Shown one piece after another: positions 32,384 to 41,469 of a stretch of 43,842 nucleotides of DNA. The DNA is from Desulfuromusa sp. (GTDB lineage Bacteria; Desulfobacterota; Desulfuromonadia; Desulfuromonadales; Geopsychrobacteraceae), in the NCBI GenBank assembly GCA_016744595.1, contig JADGEB010000027.1, forward strand, positions 1-43,842, given 5' to 3'. Under the pieces are notes generated by a model. That model was not told where the DNA came from and did not search any database. It was given only the letters and a program-made list of their open reading frames with translations. Positions within the stretch are counted from its first letter, which is position 1; every line of letters starts with the position of its first letter. A program made the translations under genes and the position numbers.

Positions 32384-32469
32384 CAGATGATATGCTTGGG
32401 CTTGATAAATTTACAGTTTGGCCCCATTGGATGTTGATCAATTATTCATAAACTTTTTTGGAGTCTTAA

Positions 32470-34647
32470 ATGTCAACAAATAAATCATTGGAACTGTTAG
32501 CTCCATGGAAACAACTAAAAACCAACTCAAAAGACTGGAATTTAGCATCAGCTAAGAAGCTCGGGTCGATGCTGATCTGCGGCCACCTGATTCGTGAATT
32601 TGAAAAAACAACCCTGGATTTGGCCTCTAAAGGGTTGATCCACGGACCTGTCCATTCGAGCATTGGTCAAGAAGGCGGTGCCATCGGTTCGATTTCTTCT
32701 CTTAAAAAGGGGGATATGGTCAATGGTTCGCACCGTGGTCACCATCAGTTTATTGCCAAGGCACTGTATCATTCGATCCCGGAATGGGATGCACCTGGAA
32801 CATCACTGCCTGAAGCTGCCTACGGTATTTTAAGAAATACCTTGGCAGAGATTATGGGACTTGCTCATGGTTATTGTAATGGCCGCGGCGGTTCAATGCA
32901 CTTGCGCTGGGATGAGGTCGGAATGCTCGGCACCAATGCGATTGTTGGTGGTGGAACTCCGTTAGCAGCTGGTACTGCTTGGAGCTGTAAGCATGCCGGT
33001 ACCGATAATGTTGTTATCAATTATTTCGGTGATGGTGCTGCAAACATCGGCTCGGTGCTCGAAACATTCAATCTTGCCGCAGCTTGGAAATTACCTCTGT
33101 GCTTTTTTATCGAAAACAACCAGTTTGCCGTTTCGACCTCTGTCGCTGAAGTGACTGGCGATAGTCGCCTGTCAGCGCGTGGTCCCGGTTTCAATATTCC
33201 TTCCTGGCAGGTCGATGGCATGGATCCGCTGGCTGTTGCTCTGGCGATGGAGGAAGCTCTCAAACATATGCGCGCCGGTAAAGGTCCGACCCTGATCGAA
33301 GCCATTGTCTACCGGGAATTTCATCACAGTGGCGGTTTGCCGGGGAGTGCTTTTCGTTATCGTAGCAAAGAGGAAGAGGCTGAATGGAAGGAGCGCGATC
33401 CCCTTGAATGCTTAGCCAGAGAGATGGTTTCGAGGAAAGTTACGACAACAGAGAAGATTGAGTCCTTGAAATCTGCTGCTCAGGAAATCATGGTGCAGAT
33501 TGCTGATGATCTGACGGTTAAAAATGGTGCTAAATTGTCAATAAAACCAGAGCTGTGGCCTAAAAAAGAATTTTGCAACTTCGGCATCCGGGGGAATCTA
33601 TCAGAGCTGGAGGGGACGAGATGTGAGGAACTTGCTACTTATTCAAAACCGCTGAAAGAAGTTAAATTTGCTGAAGCCGCCTCTCAGGTGATGCTGAGAC
33701 GCATGGAGGCGGACGAAAGCATTATCGTTATGGGCGAAGATGTGCACCGCCTTGGCGGTGGCACCAATGGCGTTACCAAGGGAATACCGGAACGTTTCCC
33801 AGACCGTATTTTAGGAACTCCGATCTCTGAGAATGCTTTTGTCGGACTCGGCGGAGGAATAGCTATGGATGGCCGCTTCAAGCCGGTTGTCGAATTGATG
33901 TATGCGGATTTTTTCTGGGTCGCAGCTGACCAGATCTTCAATCAGGTAGCTAAAGCCAGACATATGTACGGCGGAGATTTAGAAGTTCCGATTGTCATCC
34001 GTACCAAGATTGCTATGGGGACTGGCTATGGATCACAGCATTCTATCGACCCCACAGGTGCCTTTGCCATGTCGCCTGGTTTGCGCATTGTTGCTCCATC
34101 GAACCCGTTTGACTATATCGGCTTGATGAACAGTGCGTTGACCTGCAAGGATCCGGTTATCGTTCTCGAACATGTCGATCTCTACAATTCTCTTGGTAGC
34201 ATTCCTGTAGAGGATCTCGATTACTTTGTTCCTCTCGGCAAGGCTGCAGTTACCAAACCGGGCAAACAGGTGACGATCCTGTCCTATCTTTCGATGATAA
34301 AACTCTCGATTGATGCGGTTGAAGCATTAGACCTGGATGCCGAAGTGATAGACCTGCGTTCTCTCGACCGGGCTGGATTGGACTGGGATACGATCGGCGA
34401 GAGTATCCGCAAAACCAACAATGTGTTGATCGTCGAACAGGGGACGCTAGGCAATTCCTATGGAACCATGCTTGGGGATGAAATTCAGCGACGCTATTTC
34501 GACTGGCTTGATCAGCCGGTGCAACGAGTCCATGGTGCCGAAGGCTGGCCAAGTGTTTCCAAGGTTCTGGAATCCGCCGCAAATGCCGATATCGATGATA
34601 TCAAGGCAAAACTCAGTGAGATGATGCAGACGATCACATCGCTGTAG
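32470..34647 (+). CDS. Fused E1 alpha-beta subunit of a 2-oxo-acid/acetoin-type dehydrogenase
   Basis: A 725-residue fusion. The alpha part (about 1-375) has the substrate channel region VNGSHRGHHQFIAK and the thiamine diphosphate motif GDGAANIG...ENNQFA. The beta part (about 395-725) begins KEVKFAEAASQVMLRRM and holds GEDVHRLGG, GLGGGIAMDGRFKPVVE and YGSQHSIDP. In most bacteria these are separate genes. The enzyme decarboxylates or cleaves a 2-oxo compound and passes the acyl group to the lipoyl domain of E2. The closest kinds are acetoin dehydrogenase and branched-chain 2-oxo-acid E1. GGAG precedes the ATG. It opens the second catabolic unit, after operator 2. Confidence 0.93.
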   Translation: MSTNKSLELLAPWKQLKTNSKDWNLASAKKLGSMLICGHLIREFEKTTLDLASKGLIHGPVHSSIGQEGGAIGSISSLKKGDMVNGSHRGHHQFIAKALYHSIPEWDAPGTSLPEAAYGILRNTLAEIMGLAHGYCNGRGGSMHLRWDEVGMLGTNAIVGGGTPLAAGTAWSCKHAGTDNVVINYFGDGAANIGSVLETFNLAAAWKLPLCFFIENNQFAVSTSVAEVTGDSRLSARGPGFNIPSWQVDGMDPLAVALAMEEALKHMRAGKGPTLIEAIVYREFHHSGGLPGSAFRYRSKEEEAEWKERDPLECLAREMVSRKVTTTEKIESLKSAAQEIMVQIADDLTVKNGAKLSIKPELWPKKEFCNFGIRGNLSELEGTRCEELATYSKPLKEVKFAEAASQVMLRRMEADESIIVMGEDVHRLGGGTNGVTKGIPERFPDRILGTPISENAFVGLGGGIAMDGRFKPVVELMYADFFWVAADQIFNQVAKARHMYGGDLEVPIVIRTKIAMGTGYGSQHSIDPTGAFAMSPGLRIVAPSNPFDYIGLMNSALTCKDPVIVLEHVDLYNSLGSIPVEDLDYFVPLGKAAVTKPGKQVTILSYLSMIKLSIDAVEALDLDAEVIDLRSLDRAGLDWDTIGESIRKTNNVLIVEQGTLGNSYGTMLGDEIQRRYFDWLDQPVQRVHGAEGWPSVSKVLESAANADIDDIKAKLSEMMQTITSL

Positions 34648-34698
34648 GCCGGTATAAGTATTGTTATGTTTGACAGGATTTATATATAGGAGTTCTTC

Positions 34699-35961
34699 AT
34701 GGCTATAGACATTTTAATGCCGTCCCTTGACCCATCGATGACCAAAGCGCGGGTAGTCAAGTGGCTGAAGCAGGAAGCAGATCCGGTTGCGATTGGGGAT
34801 CTGCTGGTTGAAATAGAAACCGACAAAGCTGTGGTTGAAGTTGAAGCGGAAAACGCTGGTCGTTTAGGCAAGGGACTGGTTGAGGAGGGTGATTACGCCG
34901 ATGTCAATTCAGTGATCGGTTTACTGCTTGAACCAGGAGAAAGCGTCGAAGACCTGGTCGAACCCCGTCCGAGAAAAGCTGATCTTCCGTCAGTCGCTAA
35001 CGATCAGCAGGAAACTGAGGCTCAGGAAACGGACCAACCTGCTGCTTCTACTGTTACCTTTTCGGCAGATTCGCAGCGAATTTTTGCCAGTCCCCTGGCA
35101 CGCCGATTGGCGACAATGGAAGGGCTGGAGCTTGCATCAGTAAGCGGATCAGGTCCAAATGGGCGGGTTGTCAAGCGGGATATCGAAGCTGTCCTGGCGA
35201 CCCGGAATGAACAACTTCGGCCTGTCGGTAAGGCTATAACTCCAGCAGTCGAAACTGCTGTTGTCCAGCACCTTCCAAGCTTCGAAAAGGTTGAATTGAC
35301 GGCAATGCGGCAGACAATTGCAAGACGTTTGACCGAGTCGAGCCAGCAAATTCCGCACTATTTTCTCAGCATTGATTGCGAATTAGACCAACTGCTGGCG
35401 GTGCGTAAACAGCTCAATGCAGATCTGGATGACGAGTCAAAGATTTCCCTCAACGATTTCGTTATTCGCACGGTAGCGCTGGTGATGAAGAGGGTTCCGA
35501 ATGCTAATGTGATGTGGAATCATGATTCGATTCTGCGGTTCAGCCAGGTTGATATTTCAGTCGCGGTTGCGATTGATGGTGGCTTGATTACACCGGTGAT
35601 ACGGCAGGCCTGTGGTATGGGCCTGGTCGAGATTGCGGCAGCAACCAAAAAGCTGGCAGACAAGGCGCGAAAAGGCAAACTTGTTCCGGAAGACTATCAG
35701 GGTGGCACCTTCACAATTTCCAATCTGGGAATGTATGGCATCAAGAACTTCACTTCAATCATTAATCCGCCGCAGAGTGCCATTCTCTCGGTCGGGGCCG
35801 GAGAGCAACGTCCGGTTGTCAAAGATGGCGAGCTTGCAGTCGCAACGGTGATGACCGTCACATTGGCTGCCGATCATCGTTGTCTCGATGGTGCCGCCGG
35901 CTCTGAGTTTTTGGCAACTTTTAAAAGGCTCATCGAAGCTCCATTAACGATGTTGCTTTAG
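34699..35961 (+). CDS. E2 dihydrolipoamide acyltransferase
   Basis: A 420-residue E2 with one lipoyl domain (about 1-80, lipoylated Lys in ETDKAVVEV), a Glu/Gln-rich linker, a peripheral subunit-binding domain (FASPLARRLATMEG...GRVVKRDIEAVL, about 120-170) and a catalytic domain. The catalytic domain has the active-site His and Asp in ADHRCLDGAAG and the FTISNLGMYGIKNF motif. It transfers the acyl group from E1 to CoA. TAGGAG precedes the ATG, 51 bp after the E1 stop. Acceptor specificity cannot be predicted. Confidence 0.95.
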   Translation: MAIDILMPSLDPSMTKARVVKWLKQEADPVAIGDLLVEIETDKAVVEVEAENAGRLGKGLVEEGDYADVNSVIGLLLEPGESVEDLVEPRPRKADLPSVANDQQETEAQETDQPAASTVTFSADSQRIFASPLARRLATMEGLELASVSGSGPNGRVVKRDIEAVLATRNEQLRPVGKAITPAVETAVVQHLPSFEKVELTAMRQTIARRLTESSQQIPHYFLSIDCELDQLLAVRKQLNADLDDESKISLNDFVIRTVALVMKRVPNANVMWNHDSILRFSQVDISVAVAIDGGLITPVIRQACGMGLVEIAAATKKLADKARKGKLVPEDYQGGTFTISNLGMYGIKNFTSIINPPQSAILSVGAGEQRPVVKDGELAVATVMTVTLAADHRCLDGAAGSEFLATFKRLIEAPLTMLL

Positions 35962-35971
35962 GAGAATCATC

Positions 35972-37372
35972 ATGTCTGCGAATGAATTTGACGTCATTAT
36001 TGTCGGAGCCGGCCCCGGTGGTTACGTTGGCGCTATCCGTGCGGCTCAACTCGGACTGAGCACCGCCCTGGTCGAAGCCAAACATTTAGGTGGTGTCTGC
36101 TTGAACTGGGGGTGCATTCCGACCAAGGCGCTGCTGCGTTCAGCTGAGGTTTATCGCAATATGCAACACGCAGAACAGTACGGGTTGAAGGCCGGTAGTC
36201 TGGATTTTGACTTGCAGCAGATCGTTTCTCGCTCGCGTGGGATCGCCAAGCAACTCAGTTCGGGAGTTGCGCACCTGCTTAAAAAGAACAACGTTACGGT
36301 CTTCCATGGCAGTGGAAAACTGCTTGGCGGCAATACAGTAAGTGTTTCCGGAAATGACGTTGATCAGGTTCTGGAGGGCAACCATATTGTTATCGCAACG
36401 GGTGCCAGACCGCGTAGTTTTCCGGGGTTGGAACCGGATGGAAAACTGGTCTGGACCTCAAAAGAGGCGCTGATTCCCAAAGAACTGCCGGCATCGCTGC
36501 TGGTTATCGGATCCGGTGCTATCGGCATTGAGTTTGCCAGCTTTTATAGTAGCTTTGGCTCAGATGTCACTGTGGTTGAGGTCATGGATCAGATCATGCC
36601 GGTCGAAGATCGGGAGATCGCTGAATTTGCCCAGAAAAGCATGGAGAAACAGGGCATCAAGTTTCATATCGGCAGCAAAGTGGTGGAGTTGCAAAGAGGC
36701 GACAACAGGGTGACGGCGACTATTGAAAAGGATGGCCAACGTCAGAGCATCGAGATTGATCGGGTGATTACCGCAGTCGGCGTAACGCCGAATACTGAAG
36801 AGATCGGCCTGGATGTTGCCGGAGTCAAACTTGATGAGCAGGGTTTTATTCAGATTGATACTGATTGTAAAACGTCGGCTCTCGGAATTTACGCTATTGG
36901 TGATGTTGCCGGGACTCCCTGTCTGGCTCACAAGGCGAGCCACGAAGCAATCCACTGTATGGAACAGATCGCCGGGTTGAGTGACGGGCATGCACTCGAT
37001 AAGACGCGAATTCCCGGCTGCACCTATTGTCATCCGCAGGTTGCAAGTATTGGGCTGACTGAAGCTCAGGCGAAGGCGGATGGGTACCAGATCAAGGTTG
37101 GTCGTTTCCCCTTTCTCGGAAACGGCAAGGCGATCGCGCTCGGTGAGGCGGAAGGACTGGTTAAGACGGTTTTCGATGGACGGACCGGTGAACTGCTTGG
37201 TGCTCATCTTGTGGGCGCTGAAGTTACCGAGCTGATTCAGGGGTTCAGTATCGCCAAGAGTCTGGAAACCACCGAGAAGGAATTGATGGAAACGGTTTTC
37301 CCCCATCCAACCTTGTCGGAGATGATGCATGAAGCGGTACTCGATGCATACGGGCGAATCATCCATTATTAG
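35972..37372 (+). CDS. lpd: E3 dihydrolipoyl dehydrogenase
   Basis: A 466-residue flavoprotein disulfide reductase. The FAD motif is VGAGPGGYVGAIRAAQ. The redox disulfide is GGVCLNWGCIPTKA. The NAD motif is VIGSGAIGIEFASFY, the FAD-binding GIYAIGDVAG is present, and the C-terminal catalytic His-Glu pair lies in FPHPTLSE. It reoxidises dihydrolipoamide of E2 with NAD. It follows E2 by 10 bp with an AGGAG site, so E1-E2-E3 form a complete complex dedicated to this pathway. Confidence 0.97.
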   Translation: MSANEFDVIIVGAGPGGYVGAIRAAQLGLSTALVEAKHLGGVCLNWGCIPTKALLRSAEVYRNMQHAEQYGLKAGSLDFDLQQIVSRSRGIAKQLSSGVAHLLKKNNVTVFHGSGKLLGGNTVSVSGNDVDQVLEGNHIVIATGARPRSFPGLEPDGKLVWTSKEALIPKELPASLLVIGSGAIGIEFASFYSSFGSDVTVVEVMDQIMPVEDREIAEFAQKSMEKQGIKFHIGSKVVELQRGDNRVTATIEKDGQRQSIEIDRVITAVGVTPNTEEIGLDVAGVKLDEQGFIQIDTDCKTSALGIYAIGDVAGTPCLAHKASHEAIHCMEQIAGLSDGHALDKTRIPGCTYCHPQVASIGLTEAQAKADGYQIKVGRFPFLGNGKAIALGEAEGLVKTVFDGRTGELLGAHLVGAEVTELIQGFSIAKSLETTEKELMETVFPHPTLSEMMHEAVLDAYGRIIHY

Positions 37373-37420
37373 TGTTTTTCTGCTTTGCGGAATAACTGCA
37401 CCCAAGATCAAGGAGAGAAT

Positions 37421-38188
37421 GTGAATTTTAAAGATAAAGTGTTGCTGGTGACCGGTGCTAAAGGTGGTATCGGAGTGTCTGTGTCCAAGGTGTTTTTCGA
37501 TCTCGGAGCTAAAGTCATATTGTCCGATTTGGAAGAACAAACTGATTCTCTGCCTGGTGAATCCGTCTCGCAAGGTGATGCTCTCGCCAAAAAACTTGAT
37601 TCCACAGGAGAAAGAGCTGCTTTTTTTCCGGCAAATGTGGGCAAGTCTATGGATTGTCATCGGTTAGCGGACTTCTGTCGAAATAAGTTTGGCGGCGTAG
37701 ATTATCTGGTTATGGGAGCAGGTATTTATCGGGATCAGCTTGTTGAGACAATGTCTGATGAGCAGTGGAAACAAAGCATGGAGGTGAATCTCGATGGGGT
37801 GTTTTACTGTTGCCGAGCATTTATTCCTCTTTTGAAAGAAGGTGGCTCAATCGTTAATCTCACTTCCATCGCGGCACATCGTGGAAGTTATGCTCATGCT
37901 CATTATGCTGCAACGAAAGGAGCCGTGCTTAGCTTCAGTCGCAGTTTGGCTTTGGAATTGGCTCCCAAAATTCGCGTTAATGCTGTCTCTCCCGGTCTTA
38001 TTGAAACCCAGATGATCAAAGCGCGGCTCGAAAACGAGGGCGATGCCCTTGTCAATCCAACCGCATTAAAACGCGTCGGTCAACCTGATGAAGTCGCAAA
38101 AGCAATTGCTTTCCTGTGTAGCGATTGGGCCAGTTTTATTACTGGTGAAACATTGCATGTCAACGGTGGTCTTTACATGGCAGGTTGA
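37421..38188 (+). CDS. SDR family NAD(P)-dependent oxidoreductase 2
   Basis: A 255-residue short-chain dehydrogenase. I start it at GTG 37421, preceded by AAGGAGAG, since the upstream TTG has no ribosome site. The nucleotide motif is TGAKGGIGVS and the structural motif is MGAGIY in place of NNAGI. The catalytic Ser is in NLTSIAAH and the Tyr/Lys pair is YAATKGA. The C-terminus GETLHVNGGLYMAG is normal. Asp in ILSDLEEQ suggests NAD. It is distinct from SDR 1 and lies after the E3 gene, so the pathway has at least two alcohol/ketone steps. Confidence 0.92.
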   Translation: MNFKDKVLLVTGAKGGIGVSVSKVFFDLGAKVILSDLEEQTDSLPGESVSQGDALAKKLDSTGERAAFFPANVGKSMDCHRLADFCRNKFGGVDYLVMGAGIYRDQLVETMSDEQWKQSMEVNLDGVFYCCRAFIPLLKEGGSIVNLTSIAAHRGSYAHAHYAATKGAVLSFSRSLALELAPKIRVNAVSPGLIETQMIKARLENEGDALVNPTALKRVGQPDEVAKAIAFLCSDWASFITGETLHVNGGLYMAG

Positions 38189-38276
38189 TTGATATTTGCA
38201 TGGATAGAGGCCAAATCAATTGTCTTTGTTTGCTTTAGTTTACGAAGATAAAAACAACCATGAGAGGAGTAAAAAC

Positions 38277-39254
38277 ATGTCAAAAAAAAGAAATATCATC
38301 ATTTTTGTTAGTGTTTTCTTTCTGTTTTGTTTCGGAGAAGCGTTCGCTGACAATAACTTTATGCCAAAACCTTCGAAATGGGGGGCAGAAGACCAAATTG
38401 GTAATGCTAACTATTTGACCCCGGAAAAAGTTTTAAGCGCAGTTGGAATCGTGAAAACTGGAGATGTCTATGATTTGGGGAATGAATATTATAAAGGGTT
38501 CCCTGCCTATCCTCCCAGAGATGTCTTTGTCTGGCTTATAACCCACGGACTCACTGTGGATCCACCGCGTGGATATGATAAGGCAACTGATATGGAAGAG
38601 TTTGTGTCCATGTCGACAGGTATTTCAACTCAAATAGATGGTTTTGCTCACGTAGGCCATGATCATGTTTTCTACAATGGAACGAAGGAAGCCGATATCG
38701 TTAGTGCTTCTGGCGCAAAAAAATTTGGTATGGAAACAGTCCCTCCACTTGTGACTCGCGGTGTCTTAATTGATATGGTCGACTATTTTGGTCGCAATTT
38801 AGAACCAACTGAAGAAATCAGTTTGGCAGATTTTAAGTCTTACCTCGACAAAATGAATATAGAAATTAAGGCCGGCGACGCAGTCATAATTAATACGGGC
38901 TGGATGCGCCTGCTAGGAGTAGATAATAAGAAATTCGCTGCCAGCAATCCGGGAATAGGCGAAGGTATTGCCAGATACCTGGTTGAAAAAGGCGTTGTTG
39001 GTGTGGGGACTGATCAATGGTGCACAGAAGCTTTTCCACACAAGGGTTTTCCAAGAGATTTATACGGAGCAGGTTTTGTCCCCTGTCATGTAATTCTATT
39101 GGGTAATGGAATCTACCAATTTCAAAATCTTAGGGTCGCTGAGTTAGCAGAAGCCTGTAAAAGTGATGGGAAGTATGAATTTTTATTCAGTTTTACCCAT
39201 CCCAAAATTCGTGGGACAGTGCAAGGGATAGGTCAGCCTATCGCTATTAAGTAA
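38277..39254 (+). CDS. Exported cyclase-family (PF04199) hydrolase
   Basis: A 325-residue protein with a clear Sec signal peptide (residues 1-24, ending GEAFA). Start is the ATG at 38277 after GAGGAG. The cyclase-family metal motif appears as STQIDGFAHVGHDHVFYNG (Asp121, His125, His128), with a later GTDQW and HVILLGNGIYQFQNL. The family includes kynurenine formamidase, isatin hydrolase and ring-opening hydrolases of cyclic diketones such as dihydrophloroglucinol cyclohydrolase (from memory). This one would act in the periplasm, while the other pathway enzymes are cytoplasmic. It could process the compound before uptake. Substrate unknown. Confidence 0.88.
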   Translation: MSKKRNIIIFVSVFFLFCFGEAFADNNFMPKPSKWGAEDQIGNANYLTPEKVLSAVGIVKTGDVYDLGNEYYKGFPAYPPRDVFVWLITHGLTVDPPRGYDKATDMEEFVSMSTGISTQIDGFAHVGHDHVFYNGTKEADIVSASGAKKFGMETVPPLVTRGVLIDMVDYFGRNLEPTEEISLADFKSYLDKMNIEIKAGDAVIINTGWMRLLGVDNKKFAASNPGIGEGIARYLVEKGVVGVGTDQWCTEAFPHKGFPRDLYGAGFVPCHVILLGNGIYQFQNLRVAELAEACKSDGKYEFLFSFTHPKIRGTVQGIGQPIAIK

Positions 39255-39387
39255 CAACGTCTGCCAGAACTATGGAGCGTTAGGATCTCCATCCTCCTTC
39301 TTTTCTGGGTTTTAGTTGAACGATTATGTTGGAACTTTGAGGTTGGTAGTTGCTTATTTTATAGCCCGGTAGCCTCGTATTTGTATG
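39255..39387. other. Leader region before the aldehyde oxidoreductase, upstream part
   Basis: The 280-bp gap 39255-39534 has no gene. Its first half shows no strong terminator after the cyclase gene, so the oxidoreductase may be read through from upstream. A structured RNA element follows at 39388-39445. Confidence 0.4.
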
Positions 39388-39445
39388 ACACCTGAAAACA
39401 GAAGACCTTCTGGGGAGGTGCTTGTAGAGCACCTCCCGTTGGTGT
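39388..39445 (+). ncRNA. Structured leader element, predicted three-way junction
   Basis: ACACC (39388-39392) pairs with GGTGT (39441-39445) and encloses two hairpins: CAGAA/TTCTG (39399-39403, 39408-39412) and a perfect 10-bp GGGAGGTGCT/AGCACCTCCC (39413-39422, 39428-39437). There is no T tract, so it is not a simple terminator. It lies 90 bp before a pterin-tungsten enzyme gene, so a cofactor-sensing riboswitch of the Moco/Tuco type is one possibility. I cannot confirm the family from memory. Confidence 0.4.
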
Positions 39446-39534
39446 GCCTCGGAAGTAAAAGCTTATCTGGACTTTAAATTAAAGATTTTAAAGGACTATT
39501 TTTACGTAATGATTGAGTCATAAGGAGACGTATT

Positions 39535-41373
39535 GTGAAGTTTCAGACAACTGATCCTGTATCAAACCCGGCAAAGATATCTTATAAACGTTGTATCGTT
39601 GATCTGGACACTGGTAAGAAGGTTGTTGTAGATGTTCCTTGCCGCAATCTGGAAGATGTGCTGGGTGGCTTTGGTCGTTCCTTCCAGGATTTGGCTCAGC
39701 GGCAGATTGATCGTGCTTATTGCAACGAGAATCCGTTAATTGTCAACACTGGTCTACTTACTGGCAGCAGCACCATGACTGGATTACGGACTTACTTTTC
39801 CGGTTACAGTCCGATTAAGGCTTCGAAAGCTGGGTTGCCGGCGGCAATGTGGTCGACCGGCAGTGGTAAGTTCGGTGCCAAATTCAAATGGACGGGGCTG
39901 GACGAATTAATTTTTGAGAATCGCTCGGACAAGTCGATTTACGCGCTGATCAAAGAGACTCCCGACGGGCCGAAGGTCGAACTCAAACCGGCAGAACACT
40001 TGCTTGGGCTGACGACCCACGACAAGATTATGGCGTTGCAACAAGAGTATCCTGATGCACACTTTGCCGCCATCGGCCAAGCCGGAGAAAACTGGCAAAA
40101 TAACTACATGGGAGCTGTTGCTCTTTCGACCGAAAACCAATTGAAGTCTAAAGAGGACAAGTGTCGTTTTGCCGGTCGTGGTGGGATGGGTTCGCTGATG
40201 GGTTACAAAAATATCCTTGCCCTTGTCGCCCAGAGCAGCGATAAGGTTCGCAAGCCGAGTGAAGCGGTCAAAGCAGCCAACATGAATGTCATCAAGGGAG
40301 GCGGTTCAGCCCGGATCCAGCCCTTGAACCGTGGCGGTGGCGGCGGAACCTGGGCTGCCTATGATGTTTTGCAGGCATTTCATGCTGTTCCATTCAACAA
40401 TTTCCGCCCCCAGAACAACGCAATTCCGGAAAAGCTGTTTCGCGAAAATGTTGAGAAAGACTATCATGTCAAAACCGAGGCTTGTTACCGCTGCGGGATT
40501 ACCTGTCACAATAATATTTCCGAGAAGAATCCCGATGGCAGTCAAGGTGAATTTCTGGCAAAATTTGATTATGAGCCCCTGAATCTGCTTGGTACAAACA
40601 TCGGCATTCATGAAGCAGGACAGGCTGCGAGACTGATTCAGTTGGGAGACAATTATGGCATGGATGCCATCTCTCTCGGCGTTACAATTTCTTACGTTCA
40701 GGCCTATAATGAACGCCATCCTGAAACCCCTATCCTTGATGGTGTTCAGTTTGGTGATTACGAGAAAATTCGTGAGTTGATCATCAAGGCCGGTGAGGGC
40801 AAGTGTCCTGAAATCGGCAAAGGGTCGATGCGTCTCTCTGAAAGTCTGGGTGAAACCTCCTACGCTTATCACGTGAAGGGTTTGGAGATTGCTGCTTACC
40901 AGCCGGAGACCAACCCCGGTTACGCTTGGGCGATTGCTGGAGGGCATATGTCGATGGGGACTTACGGCATGTTGACCCGTGAAGGAAAAACGGATATTGA
41001 TTCTTGGGTCAAAGGGATCACCGATGATAAATTACACATTGTTGGCTTTGATATGGTCGGACTCTGTAAGTTTTTCGATATCAGCAAGGGGATTGCAACC
41101 CAGATGGTGGTCGATTGTCTGAAGAGTGAGTTTGATTTCGAAGTCAGCATTGATGATATCCGGGAGGCTGTACGGCGGGCTTTTCTGCTTGGGATGGCGC
41201 TTGAGCTGAGGCAGGGTTATACTAAGGAAGAATACCGTATCCCGGCAGAAGTATATGAAAACCCGAACCTGAATATCAAACTTCCCAGCATCACCCACTT
41301 GGAATTTCTTGAAGAACTGGAACGCCGAGTCTGGGAGGTTTTTGAACCTGAGTTGAAAGAACTCTTGGATTGA
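39535..41373 (+). CDS. aor: Aldehyde:ferredoxin oxidoreductase (tungsten pterin enzyme)
   Basis: A 612-residue AOR family protein. The N-terminal domain with NTGLLTGSSTMTGLRTYFSG binds the pterin. The [4Fe-4S] ligands are Cys317, Cys320 and Cys324 (CYRCGITC), with the fourth Cys at 511 (GLCKFFD). The C-terminal domains follow the family to the end, and the length is normal for AOR. It oxidises aldehydes to acids with ferredoxin as acceptor, in the cytoplasm. GTG start with AAGGAGAC upstream. It ends the catabolic locus. An aldehyde released by acyloin cleavage or from the ring-opened product is a sensible substrate here. No partner ferredoxin gene is adjacent. Confidence 0.95.
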   Translation: MKFQTTDPVSNPAKISYKRCIVDLDTGKKVVVDVPCRNLEDVLGGFGRSFQDLAQRQIDRAYCNENPLIVNTGLLTGSSTMTGLRTYFSGYSPIKASKAGLPAAMWSTGSGKFGAKFKWTGLDELIFENRSDKSIYALIKETPDGPKVELKPAEHLLGLTTHDKIMALQQEYPDAHFAAIGQAGENWQNNYMGAVALSTENQLKSKEDKCRFAGRGGMGSLMGYKNILALVAQSSDKVRKPSEAVKAANMNVIKGGGSARIQPLNRGGGGGTWAAYDVLQAFHAVPFNNFRPQNNAIPEKLFRENVEKDYHVKTEACYRCGITCHNNISEKNPDGSQGEFLAKFDYEPLNLLGTNIGIHEAGQAARLIQLGDNYGMDAISLGVTISYVQAYNERHPETPILDGVQFGDYEKIRELIIKAGEGKCPEIGKGSMRLSESLGETSYAYHVKGLEIAAYQPETNPGYAWAIAGGHMSMGTYGMLTREGKTDIDSWVKGITDDKLHIVGFDMVGLCKFFDISKGIATQMVVDCLKSEFDFEVSIDDIREAVRRAFLLGMALELRQGYTKEEYRIPAEVYENPNLNIKLPSITHLEFLEELERRVWEVFEPELKELLD

Positions 41374-41469
41374 GGATAACACTTTGCGTCCCACACCGAA
41401 TTTGTCTGATTCAGATTCATTAGCATTTAACCGGCTGCTGTTTAGTTCGACAATTGAAAAGTTGACAGT

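Noticed and set aside
36560..37660. Long reverse-strand frame of 366 codons
   Set aside because: It is antisense to the well-identified dihydrolipoyl dehydrogenase and SDR genes; a frame shadow.
39413..39437. Simple rho-independent terminator after the cyclase gene
   Set aside because: The 10-bp hairpin is not followed by a T tract and is nested in a larger paired structure.
40306..40947. Reverse-strand frame of 213 codons
   Set aside because: It is antisense to conserved parts of the aldehyde oxidoreductase, including the cluster cysteines; a shadow.
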